Shown: positions 46,008-56,454 of the stretch, piece after piece
How the letters are laid out: the number at the start of each line of letters is the position of its first letter
Position numbering within the stretch: position 1 is the first letter of the stretch
Assembly (NCBI RefSeq): GCF_007655135.1
Contig: NC_045128.1
Coordinates: forward strand, 20,058,811-20,122,810
Length of the DNA: 64,000 nt
Direction: 5' to 3'
DNA from: Punica granatum
Taxonomy: Eukaryota; Streptophyta; Magnoliopsida; Myrtales; Lythraceae
Position numbers and translations under genes: made by a program
Notes under the pieces: generated by a model
Databases searched by the model: none
What the model was told of the DNA's origin: nothing
The model's input: only the letters and a program-made list of their open reading frames with translations

Positions 46008-46258
46008 CCTTACTTAATGGAGAGATGTTGGTTTAATGTTTATAAACAAACTGATGTAATGTCCTAGGTTGTTTTGAAAACATGCATGCAGTGCAGAAAA
46101 GTAAAGTATATCTGTATCTATTACAATGTACATCGCTCATTGTAGAAAAACAACAAAAGGCCCGCCTAAAACAAAACTAGGGGCCGACTCAAAGACCGGA
46201 CTTTGGGTCGGTTGACGGCATGAGGTTTGTTTTGGTCTAGCATGACGGTCCCTGTTTA
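46008..46258 (-). other. B leader, first part, with a conserved hairpin
   Basis: Non-coding. CCGACTCAAAG (46184-46194) and CTTTGGGTCGG (46201-46211) pair with one wobble; A has a near-equivalent at 53245-53273. A splice donor-like AA|GTAAGG lies at 46013, just upstream of the ORF1 ATG. Confidence 0.55.
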
Positions 46259-46469
46259 TGCATGGTTTCAGTGTTCTACTGGGAAAACCACTAACTAGGG
46301 ATGGGGGCTCCCGATTCAAGGGGATCAATTCCTTGAAATCGAGCGAGGATCTTTGGGGGCCAGTTCGGTGGCGGAGCCAACTCGATCCGTTCCCTTACTC
46401 GAAACCTCTGACTAACCTAGCTTCCTAGATTGGTGCCCGTGGGATTTCAGGCATTTGGTACCTAAATCC
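46259..46469 (-). other. Conserved leader block of element B
   Basis: Shared with A (53323-53527) and with non-autonomous D (15721-15922). Includes a TTCAAGG/CCTTGAA hairpin. Candidate dimerisation or packaging signal. Confidence 0.68.
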
Positions 46470-46586
46470 ACTAGAATGATGCAATGCGAGTGCAGAAAAG
46501 TAAATGTGCAAGAAAAGTAAATGTACAGAAAGCGATAAATAAACATGCAAGCAAGCAAACGGATCGAGCCTGAATCCACTAAGTAT

Positions 46587-46605
46587 GTCCCCAGTGGAGT
46601 CGCCA
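46587..46605 (-). other. Primer binding site of element B (tRNA-Arg type)
   Basis: TGGCGACTCCACTGGGGAC on the - strand, three bases from the LTR end; identical in A and D. Confidence 0.87.
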
Positions 46606-46731
46606 AGCTGTACGGACCCGAATGTGGACTCTCGTCGGGGCCCGCATTGCGCGCTTTTGGATCGCGCGGCTTGGGAGTGTCCACCTTCCCGTGGGGACGC
46701 GTGACGGACACGCGTGAGAGAAGGAGTCACC

Positions 46732-46771
46732 ACTTATCATTTTACGACCCGGAGGTCGAGGGCGGATAAGT
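46732..46771 (-). other. U5 leader hairpin with UCCG loop (B, right LTR)
   Basis: Outer ACTTATC/GATAAGT, inner CGACC/GGTCG, loop CGGA, i.e. C(UCCG)G in RNA: a change within the UNCG class relative to the left LTR. Confidence 0.72.
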
Positions 46772-49517
46772 TACCCGAGTCTAGGGGTATGGAACACCTA
46801 GTTTGTCGTTAAGGCATTGATCTGTGCGGAACCGGAAAATCCGTGTTCGGGGGTTCATGTTACGCGGGGGCCTATATCCCGCACGCCCTTTCGGTACTCT
46901 GGTTTGCTAGGCTTGCATTTTTGTTTTATTTACCGCATGAATTAGGCTGCACTCGGCTCACACGTTTTGACACCGTAACTTCGATGAATTAAACGATGTC
47001 GGTGGAGAAGCTGAGAGAGAAGTAAACCCGTGTGTCGGGGAATTGGTTCACAATCTTGCGTTACAGTTCATCGAACCATGGAGGTTGAATCCCTGCGTGA
47101 ACCAGAACCGCGAGTTCTTGGATTTACTTGTATCTGGGCAAGCATTAGACCGATTCGATTAATTCGACTCTCGGACCGTTCGCTCACCGACTGGAATTCT
47201 TACAGAATAAATGTACAAAATAAAATCCTTACAATGCTCTCGAAAACAATAAATAAAAATTACAAATGGCCGAATTCCAGTCGACTCGCGTTCGGTTATT
47301 ATTCCACTCTAACTCACCGTGAGTTTAGGGAAAAAGACCGAAGAACTGAAATTCAATGGACGCTCTCACTGAATAGGGCGTTGGACCCTGTGAGTGTTGA
47401 TTAGGGCGTTGAACCCTGTGCTCGATGATTAGGGTGTTGGACCCTAATATTATTCGGCCTAGGGATCAAGCTCAACCCGTATGGCAAACAAGTGCGGAAA
47501 GATAACACGCAACATGTTAATAACAGACAAGGTGTTTTGTATTTACCGAATGTACGTGGATTAACAAGTTTATTAATCCAAAAGTGTTTTTGCAAGCAAA
47601 TGCCATATGCTAAGCAATCAAACACGTGCCAATGTTTTAGTATTTTGCTTTTGTTGGAAATTTGGAAAAGAGAATCGAATATCATGTGTGTAGATTGCTT
47701 TTATAGTGATTCGGTGTTGTGACACTGAATTACCACTGAATTGATCCAAACTTGTATTTTGACTCTAGATTTGGAACCTAGAGTTCCACCTAACCATTTT
47801 CTAAGATTTGGTTAAGTCGAGTGAAATGATTAGTCCGATAACTGTATTTTGATACAGAATACCCAACTGACATCTTAAACTGCGCTAGGATGTCGGCGAA
47901 TCACGAAATGATGTTCTTGCCCTTGATTTGAAAATTTGTTTTCAGAAAAGGAGAACAACACAATAAGGATTTGAAAGTATGAGGGTTTTGAAAAGGGCAT
48001 TAACACCGTTTTGTAATTCGTCGACGCGAGTTACAAATTAATGTCCAATTCGTGCAAAGTTATTTAAATGGAATGAATTAACCGTGTGAACGTCCCGATT
48101 AACCCGTTCGTGGAATTAATGCTTAAGGTTATTGCCGAATACTTTAATTGTGAAAACGATTCGTGATTCGGCGACCAACACGAATCCGTAAGGATCGAGG
48201 ATATTTGTCCAATGACCGAAACTACCCTCGTAACCGAATGGACCCGAATGAGTCAACGATACCCGAATCCATGCATGTTTTGTTTTGAAAAGATATGTAA
48301 TCGATGTTTTAACATGGGAATCGTGGAAATATCGAAATTACACTTTCGTACAATCCGAGAAATGAATTAAACTCGAAATAAGGAAATTATTCTTGATCCA
48401 AAAAGGGCCAAGAAGCCCTCGGCTTCACCTTGTCAAAGATGGCCGAATACTCTCATGGCTCGATTCAAATCACAAAGAATTTCCTTGTCTTGGTTTAATC
48501 ATTTTTCGCATGCTCAAACATCAAACATCATGAATAACACGTTTTGACAAAAGCCGGTATTACCATGATTTGATTAACTCATTTAAACATGCAAACATTC
48601 ACAAACATGTTATTTAAGGAATCGATAAAATAATACCGGCTTCATGCATGCAAGAACAACAAAATAAACTCGGAAAATAACTTGGATCGGGCTAAGGAGA
48701 CCAATCTTAACCCGAAAAGAGCAACTCAAGTCTTGGCCATCCCATTTAGAGACTTGGTCGTGAGCTCACTTGCCATTTCCGGGTCGGGATGGTCTTCCAA
48801 ACAACAATCCAAACCTTTTTCCGACATGCTAGCAAGTTATAAGGTAATACACATGCATAATATAACATAAAATTGCATAAAAGTTAAGTCTTGCAAGTTA
48901 AGTATGCATAAAATACCATAGTACTCCATAGCCATGCAAAAATATAAAAAGCCCTAACTCCTTTAAGTCAAGAGTGATTTACCTAGCCTCGGGATACGAG
49001 GAAAGAGTCGGGGAAGTGTTCGAGAGTCGGGTGACTCGGTTGAACGCTTGGAAGGATGCTCGGGTGCAAAGGATGCACGTTCGGGGAGCTAGGTGCACGG
49101 GGAATGCGGCTGGAATGCACGGGAGGCGCGGGCGTGCGCGCGGCTGGCTCTGGCGGGTCACTATTCACCCGAGAGTAGCGATTTCACCCGAAATGCACTA
49201 TTTGACCTGAAACAATAATTTAAAGACTTCAAATGGAAAAACCAATTTCACCAATGAACTCCATGGGTCCAAAATGAGTGGGATATGAAGTTTGAGAAAT
49301 TTTGAGCTTAAGTCGGGATGATGAACATCGGCTTCCGACTTAAGAACTCAAGGCTCTCTTTTGATCTCTTCGATTTTCTTTTCTCTTCCTTCTAAGTGCT
49401 GAAGTTTTCTGGTTCTTGAGTGTTCTTGGCTATGGAGTTTGAGAGGATTTCTTGAAAGAGAAAGGTTGGAGAGAGTGTGTAAGAGGAGAAGTGATTATCT
49501 TAATCACTTTTGGGCCA

Positions 49518-49523
49518 TTTATA
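49518..49523 (-). promoter_or_regulatory. Putative TATA box in B right (5') LTR
   Basis: The - strand reads CCTATAAATGG; it would drive B's genomic RNA. The transcribed R-U5 part would be about 2.9 kb. Confidence 0.6.
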
Positions 49524-51122
49524 GGCAAAGCTAATGACACAATTAGCAAAAGCAAGTGCTCTTAACCCCCATGCTTAGAAAATATCAAGCCTCATCCTCT
49601 TCCATTGCATTAATGAAGAAGAGATAAGACATTGATGAGCATTGATGAGCATTGATGGAGGCTTGAGTGTTGTCTTCAAACTCTTGGATATTTTCAAGCA
49701 AGAGTGCAAGTTGGCTTCTTGCATTGAAGAAGAAGAAGAAGCTTCTAGAGTAAAGGGTGACTCATCTTGAATAGCCCGTTGGTCCCACGACCGAAGAGGA
49801 GAAACCGGGAAAAAGCTCGGGTCTCGATTGATCGCGCATTCGAAGTTCGTGGTTTGAATTGAATGTCGAATTATCGATATACACGAGGAAATGGATTTAA
49901 TGAGTCCGAGATTGGCATTTTCCGTGAGAAATTGCCAAATGTCTGTATGAGGCTTGGAAGCCGGTTTTGCTCCTTTTATGCATTCAGAGCGAGGTTACCC
50001 ACTTCTGACAGCATATCTTGTATCTGCATCCCACGTCGGTCATTTTGACATAAATTGTCAAATTACGTGGGCCCTTGTCCCTTAAGCCGGTAAATACAAA
50101 TATGGAGCCGGAGATGTCCTAGGAGGCCGAAACTGGATTTCTCAGATTGCTTTCTGAGTTTCTTGGGCGATCCGGAGATTACTGCGATCTCTGTTTGCTG
50201 AGATTGGGCCTCTAAGGATATGAAAAGTGCATCTGAGACCCTTAAAGCACTGCTCGAGGGGTCTAGATGAGTTGTGTGATTCATTCCGACAATTCCACAT
50301 TGAGCCTTGAGAAGGCTAGCATTGTGTAAGGTAAGCATCCGGCATCAAGTTTCCCCAAAGAGGACCTCCGGATATGGATTTTCACTGAAAATGGCCTTTT
50401 GTGCCCCTCGGAGGTTACTCGGGAAACCGTGAAGGGTTTTGCTGTCTGTTTTGCCCAATTGCGAATGTCCGCTGGAGTTTTCAGTGCAATGTAGTGTGAA
50501 CTTCGTTTGCTGTAATTCCATCAGACCAGTCTCCGGTTACGCTCTTCCGAAGAAGGGTATGCCCGTTTTGTCATTCGGAAGTCATTCAGAGTGTCTATAT
50601 GGCTTCTAAAAGACAATATGAAGCATTGCTCGTGCTCTGTATGATTGAGGGGCATGGCCGCATCTGATATTTGGAATTAACTTTTGTTCGAGAAACCGGC
50701 ATTTTTGGACTTCCACTGAAAAGTTGTCTGTATACAGAAAGTTGTTCTGTATAGAGCAGATGATTTGCAAAATGCCTTTGGGGACACTTTTCATCTGTTT
50801 GGCATTGGAGTGGATTTTTGGGGTCCAATATTGGCTGTCTTCCGATGATCGAGCGAACTATCGGAAAATAGAACTGTTCGTGTGATATACTGAAAATGCC
50901 GGTTTTTGATATTATTGAGCTCTCTAGTCACTCTATTACCCTTTGGTGACCCCTGGAGTCCTTCTGTCATATGCATGTGTCATTTGCCCGATTTTGCCGA
51001 CTTGAGGATGAATAGTGATTTTCTGCTCTGTTAAGTCGTTTTTCTGTATTCTGCTCAGGTTGTGGCTTGGATCATTGCTGATATCATCGTTTGGAAAGGT
51101 GAGCCAAAATGGGGTGCTGACA

Positions 51123-51127
51123 AAGGG
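51123..51127. repeat. Right target-site duplication of element B (AAGGG)
   Basis: Exact repeat of 31094-31098; lies in the gag frame of element A. Confidence 0.94.
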
Positions 51128-51261
51128 AAATGCGTTGGAATAGCACCGGAATACGCTGTAGATGCTGGGGATGATATCACGCGTGTGTCTTCCGGAATGG
51201 ACTGTGCAGGCATCGGTGGCGCGTCTTGCTCCGAGATAACAGGTTGTTGCTCTTCGACCAT
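51128..51261 (-). pseudogene. gag: First codons of gag of element A, split off by element B
   Basis: The ATG at 51261 opens a frame (MVEEQQP) matching the start of B's gag (MAEDQQP). After about 44 codons it is cut by B and continues at 31093. The join through one AAGGG copy keeps the frame. Confidence 0.9.
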
Positions 51262-51566
51262 TTTTCCGCGTGCCCGAGTAGGGTATCAATGCGACGCCAG
51301 TTGTTAGTACCTGTATATGTGTAAGTGTATAAGTGCAATTGTTGTGTGTTAACCATCTTCGAGATGTAAATGACAATATATGAATGCATGAGATGTATGA
51401 GTTTAAAAACACTAATGCCATTACATCAGCTTGATTCACGTTTCATAATTTACAAAGGCAGTCTGTTCAAAAGGAAACATAAACATTAAACCGCCAACTG
51501 TTACGACCCGTAGCTGAGTGAGCGCTACGCGGGTTCTGTACAGGCAAAAACGCTCAGCAAATGAGC
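51262..51566 (-). other. Spacer between ORF1 and gag in A, with predicted splice acceptor
   Basis: Non-coding and collinear with 44206-44510. The acceptor-like CATATACAG|GTACTAAC ends at 51311 on the - strand. Confidence 0.5.
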
Positions 51567-53063
51567 TCAAGGGTGGGAGATCCTGCGCGCTCTTGCCTGC
51601 GCTCGATCCAGCGTAGCATTCAAACGCGCTATCTCCCTGTCTTGGCCGGCTACGCGTGCACGAGTTTGAACCAACTCGCTCTGAAGCTCTCTGTGATCAG
51701 TGAGTTCTGCACGAATATCCACTAGCTCACAGCGAAGACGATCTCGTTCTGCCCTAATAACCTGCAGCTCTGTGCGCACGACTCCTTGGACTGAGCTCTC
51801 TGCATCTGAAATGTCTGCGTGCGATGTCGGCAGCATCTGTGGCATGCGTAGCCGACGAACAGGTGCGAATCCATATGGATGGAACTGCATCACATACGCT
51901 GCTGTAGTTGCGAAAGCTCGCTCCTCGTCAGTGGGTTGCTCTGGGAAGTACAGTTCCTGGACGATGCGCGTGCTCCATAAGCGTCGGACCTCTCTAACCC
52001 GTAGAATCCTATCCGGGAGTGAAATTGTGGTGTTTGCCCACCTGAAGCGGTGTGAAGTGCGATCTGCCTCTATAGGAATATCTTGTAGCCCGCCGAGTTG
52101 TCTGATGACTCGGGATGGAAAGATAAGTGTGCTCCCCAAATGACTGATTAAGGGAAGTCCTATAATCGAAGGACATCCCATGATCATGGGACCGCCAGGA
52201 TTCCAACGTGTAGTCCATAAAAACTGTGCTGGGGTGAGCTCCTCCATAAACTGCCTCCAGTCGGTGTAGTTACGGTCGGAGGGTCGAAACACATGAAGTA
52301 AACGAGCGATGAGTGATCGCTCGTCGGTGATACATGAAAAAGGATGAGATAAGCCGAACGGTCTAATGTGTGCTAGAAGCCAGATCTGAAGCAGATGTGG
52401 AGATCCTCTCATCCTGCCCCGTCGATTCTCTGGTACATAGTCAAGAGACCGAATGGTCTCAGCCAAAACGGCTTCCACATAACTATGGCCTCCTACCACT
52501 TGGAGGATGACCTGAGCAAGTGCCCCGTCTGTGAGGTTCGACGAGTACGGGAATAGCATAGTTCCGAAGATGAGTAAAAGAAACCCGTGACAAGCGTCCC
52601 GCTGATAAGACTCTCCTGTGGCATTCAGAGCACAGGTCTGTATGAAATCTATGAGCCATGTGGTCCTAATGCTGTGCTCCCCTCCATACTGCAGCTCGCA
52701 ATGAACTTCTTCGTTGCGGAGACCTAAAAGGATGGCTAGTCTGTTCTGTATCGTGGCAAACTGGTTAGGCACCACGATGTCATGAATCGGTGTAGACAGC
52801 TGAAGAAGTGTCGCATATTCTTCTACTGTAGGGGCTAACTCTGTCCCATGAAAGCTGAAAACGGCTCGCTGAGTGTCCCAAAAACTAATAGCAGTTCTGA
52901 GTATGGTCCAATCAACGGGAGAATCGGCGAGTAATGGTAGGTCTCCTATGAAGAGCCGGAGGAATGCACGGTCTACTGGGCGGAATATGTTCCAAAGGCG
53001 AGTAATGTCCGCAGACGGTGTGATGATGACATCCAGCCTAGGACAGGGACGCGGGCAATCCAT
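51567..53063 (-). CDS. ORF1 of element A: DUF7745-like protein with C-terminal coiled coil
   Basis: A complete 498-codon ORF, the same length as B's copy and gap-free against it. The globular part is at about 20-410 and the coiled coil at about 424-492. The most constant stretches are around residues 150-230 (RDACHGFLLLIFG, DGALAQVILQVVGG, RSLDYV, RGRMRG) and 275-330 (LTPAQFLW, RWNPGGPM, GLPLISHLGSTL). The start at 53063 is supported by equal length in both copies. The context TTTAG|GTAAGA immediately before the ATG is also a good splice donor. Function unknown. A host gene captured long ago is possible, but two copies at the same place show it is now part of the element. Confidence 0.88.
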   Translation of the reverse strand: MDCPRPCPRLDVIITPSADITRLWNIFRPVDRAFLRLFIGDLPLLADSPVDWTILRTAISFWDTQRAVFSFHGTELAPTVEEYATLLQLSTPIHDIVVPNQFATIQNRLAILLGLRNEEVHCELQYGGEHSIRTTWLIDFIQTCALNATGESYQRDACHGFLLLIFGTMLFPYSSNLTDGALAQVILQVVGGHSYVEAVLAETIRSLDYVPENRRGRMRGSPHLLQIWLLAHIRPFGLSHPFSCITDERSLIARLLHVFRPSDRNYTDWRQFMEELTPAQFLWTTRWNPGGPMIMGCPSIIGLPLISHLGSTLIFPSRVIRQLGGLQDIPIEADRTSHRFRWANTTISLPDRILRVREVRRLWSTRIVQELYFPEQPTDEERAFATTAAYVMQFHPYGFAPVRRLRMPQMLPTSHADISDAESSVQGVVRTELQVIRAERDRLRCELVDIRAELTDHRELQSELVQTRARVAGQDREIARLNATLDRAQARARRISHP

Positions 53064-53322
53064 TCTTACCTAAATGGATAAGATATTGGTTTAATGTTTA
53101 TAAACAAACTGATGCAATGTCCTAGTTTGTTTTGAAAATATGCATGCAGGTGCAGAAAATAAATTATAGCACGAGTTCTTTACATTATACAACACTCCTT
53201 TAGTGAAAATAACAAAAGGCTCGCCTAAAAGAGAAAACTACGAGCCGACTCAAAGACTCAACTTTTGGGTCGGTTGGCGGCGTGAAGGTTATTTTTGGTC
53301 CAGCATGACAGTCCCTGTTTAT
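53064..53322 (-). other. A leader, first part
   Basis: Non-coding, matching 46008-46258. Contains the hairpin CCGACTCAAAG (53245-53255) with CTTTTGGGTCGG (53262-53273) and the splice donor-like site at 53069. Confidence 0.55.
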
Positions 53323-53527
53323 GCATGGTTTCAGTGTTCTACTGGGAAAACCACTAACTAGGGATGGGGGCTCTCGATTCAAGGGCGTCAATTCCTTGAA
53401 ATCGAGCGAGGATCTTTGGGGGCCGGTTCGGTGGCGGAGCCGACTCGATCCGTTCCCTTACTCGGAACCTCTGACTAACCCAGCTTCCTAAATCGGCGCC
53501 CGTGGGATTTCAGGCGAGGTACCTAAA
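53323..53527 (-). other. Conserved leader block of element A
   Basis: Shared with B and D; contains CCTTGAA- and GTTCC/GGAAC-type small hairpins. Candidate cis signal for RNA packaging. Confidence 0.68.
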
Positions 53528-53654
53528 TCCACTAGAATGATGCAATGCAAGTGCAGAAAGTAAAGGTGCATAAAGTAGATAAGCGGAAAATTGCAGAAAG
53601 CGGTAAATGAACACGCAAGCAAGCAAACGAATCGAGCCTGAACCCACTAAGTAT

Positions 53655-53673
53655 GTCCCCAGTGGAGTCGCCA
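53655..53673 (-). other. Primer binding site of element A (tRNA-Arg type)
   Basis: TGGCGACTCCACTGGGGAC on the - strand, three bases from the LTR end at 53677. Confidence 0.87.
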
Positions 53674-53802
53674 AGCTGTACGGACCCGAATGTGGACTCT
53701 CGTCGGGGCCCGCATTGCGCGCTTTTGGATCGCGCGGCTTGGTCGGAACGTCCACCTTCCCGTGGGGACGCACGTCGGACACGCGTGAGAGAAGGAGTCG
53801 CC

Positions 53803-53842
53803 ACTTATCATTTTACGACCCGAAAGTCGAGGGCGGATAAGT
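53803..53842 (-). other. U5 leader hairpin with UUCG loop (A)
   Basis: Outer ACTTATC/GATAAGT; inner CGACC with AGTCG, i.e. a U-G closing pair in RNA around loop UUCG. Confidence 0.7.
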
Positions 53843-56454
53843 TACCCGGGGTCTAGGGGTATGGAACACCTAGTTTGTTGTTAAGGCATTGATCTGTGCG
53901 GAACCGGAAAGTCCATGTTTGGGGGTTCATGTTACGTGCGGGCCTATATCCCGCACGCCCTTTCGGTACTCTGGTTTGCTAGGCTTGCATGTTTTATTAT
54001 TTATCGCGTGAATTAAGCTGCACTCGGCTCGCACGTTTTGACACCGGAGATTCGATGAACCAAACGATGTCGGTTGGGAAGCCGGGAGAGAAGTAAAACT
54101 ATATGTCAGGGAATTGGTTCACAATCTTGCGTTACAGTTCATCGAACCATGGAGGTTGAATCCCTGCGTGAACCAGAACCACGAAATCTTGGATTTACTT
54201 GTGTCTGGGCAAGCATTAAACCGATTCGATTAATTCGACTCTCGGACCGTTCGCTCACCGACTGGAATTCTTACAGAATAAATGCACCAAATAGAATCCT
54301 TACAATGCTCTCAAAACAATAAATACAAATTACAAAAGGGTCGAATTCCAGTCGTTTTGCGTTCGGTTATTATTCCACTCTAACTCACCGTGAGTTTAGG
54401 GAAAAGACCGAAGAACTGAAATTCAATGGACGCTCTCACTGAATAGGGCGTTGGACCCTGTGAGTGTTGATTAGGGTGTTGGACCCTGTGCTCGATGATT
54501 AGGGCGTTGAACCCTAATATTATTCGGCCTAGGGATCAGGCTCGACCCGCATGACAAACAGGTGCGGAAAGATAACACGCAACATGTTAGTAACAAACAA
54601 AGTGTTTGTTATTGTCGTGTTTACGTGAATTAACAGATTATTAACCCAGGGGTGTTTTTGCAAGCAAATGCCATATGCTAAACAATCAAACATGTGCCAA
54701 CGTTTTAGCATTCGGCTTTGTTTTGAGAACTTGACAAAGAGAGTCAAATCTCAGGTGTGTGGATTGCTTTTATAGTTGTTCTGTATTGTGACACTGAATT
54801 ATCACTGAATTAACCAAACTCGTGTTTTGACTCTAGATTTGGAATCTAGAATTCTTCCTAACCATTATCTAGTGTTTGGTTAGGTCGAGTGAAAGGTTAA
54901 TCGGCATTTCGCATGTTTTCTGACAGAGATAACCATTCTAGTGACCCGAGTCTATGTTAGGATAACAGAAACTCATCAGTTAGATAAGAAAAGGCTATGC
55001 AGATGAACCTGCACCTGAACAGGTAGCCCATTCTTATCTCGTACTGTAGTGTTTCTGTTATGCTAACCCTAAGGGTGTCGCTGAATTGTGAAAAGACGAT
55101 TTTGCCCTTTATTTGAAAATTGTTCTCAGAAAAGGGGAAAACATCGCAGTGCGGGCCACCTCGGCCTGTAGCCGGTGTCAACCAAATCCCTGGATCATCC
55201 AGGGTTGTGCAAGAATCCCGGAAAAGCCAAGGAATCGGTCGATCTACCCGGAAGTGATCTAGAAAGATCTTCTGTATCGTGACCTAAGCTACCTAGAATC
55301 AGGTAAAAACTCAAGTTAAGACACAGAAGCCCTTTTTAGACGTCCATGCTATATCGGACCGCGTGTTTTGGGTTTTGAAATTGATAAGTTTGAAAAGGGC
55401 ACCAACGTCCTTTGACGACCCGTCGACGCGAGTTATCAGTTAATGTCCAATTCGGGTAAACTTTATCAGTGTGAAGTGGGTTTAATCATGTGAGCGTCCC
55501 GATTAACCCGTTTGTGGAATTAATGCTTAAGGGTTGTGCCGAATGCATTAATTGTGAAAGCGATTCGTGATTCGACGACCAAGACGATTCCATAAGGATC
55601 GAGGATAATTTGGTCCAATGACCGAAACTACCCTTGTAACCGAATGGACCTGAATGAGTCATCGATACTCGAATCCATGCATGCTTCGTTTAAAAGAGTC
55701 TTTACATGATACTTTAACATAGGCATCGTAAAGACATTGAAGTAAAAATTCACACCATCCGATAAACGAATTAAACTTGAGATAAGGAACTCATTCTTGA
55801 CCCAAGGAAGGCCAAGAAGCCCTCGGCTTCATCTTATGAAAGGTGGCCGAAGGTTCTCATGACTCTATCCGAGTCACAAATGATTTCCTAATCGTGGTTT
55901 AATTATTTTTCGCATGCTCAAACATCAACCGTGATAAATAGCACTCCTTTTTAACAAAAGCCGGCGTTATCACGATTTGTTTAGCTCATTTAAACATACA
56001 AACATTCACAAACGTGTTAATTAAGGAAAATGATAAAATAACACCGGCTTCATGCATGCAATAATGATAAAACAAACTCGGAAACTAACTTGAATAGGCT
56101 AAGGAGACCGATCTTAACCCGAAAAGAGCAATTTAAGTCTCAACCCTCTCATTTAGAGAGTTGGCCGAGAATTAATTTGCCATAGTCGGGTCGGGATAGT
56201 CTTCTTTACGATGATCCAAGCCCTTTTCCGATATGGTAGCAAGTCATAAGATAGTGCACATGCATAATATAAGATAAAATTGCATAAAAATTAGATCTTG
56301 CAAATGAAACATGCATGAAACACCATAATACTCCATAGCCATGCAAAAATATAAAAAGCCCTAACTCCTCTAAGTCGAAAATGTTTTACCTAGCCTCGGA
56401 ATACGAGGAAAGAGTCGGGGAAGTGTTTGAGAGTCGGGTGACTCGGTGGAACCC

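Larger units (their letters stand above)
31099..51122 (-). mobile_element. Element B: complete family 1 Tat/Ogre-like element (20.0 kb), pol and gag broken
   Basis: B has LTRs of about 4.5 kb (31099-35616, 46609-51122), a primer site 46587-46605, a polypurine tract 35617-35631 and an AAGGG duplication on both sides. It is inserted in the gag of element A, its own family, in the same orientation. Inside it carries ORF1 (intact), gag (3' deletion), protease, pol (several nonsense codons and a frameshift), hairpins and tandem arrays. By eye the LTRs differ at about 60 positions plus a few indels, a little over 1%. Confidence 0.95.
46609..51122 (-). mobile_element. 5' LTR of element B
   Basis: Partner of 31099-35616. 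It carries the U5 hairpin (46732-46771) and a TATA box (49518-49523). The GTGCGGG hairpin is damaged here (gcggggg at about 46863). It ends GCTGACA at 51122 next to the AAGGG duplication. No supported coding sequence. Confidence 0.95.
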
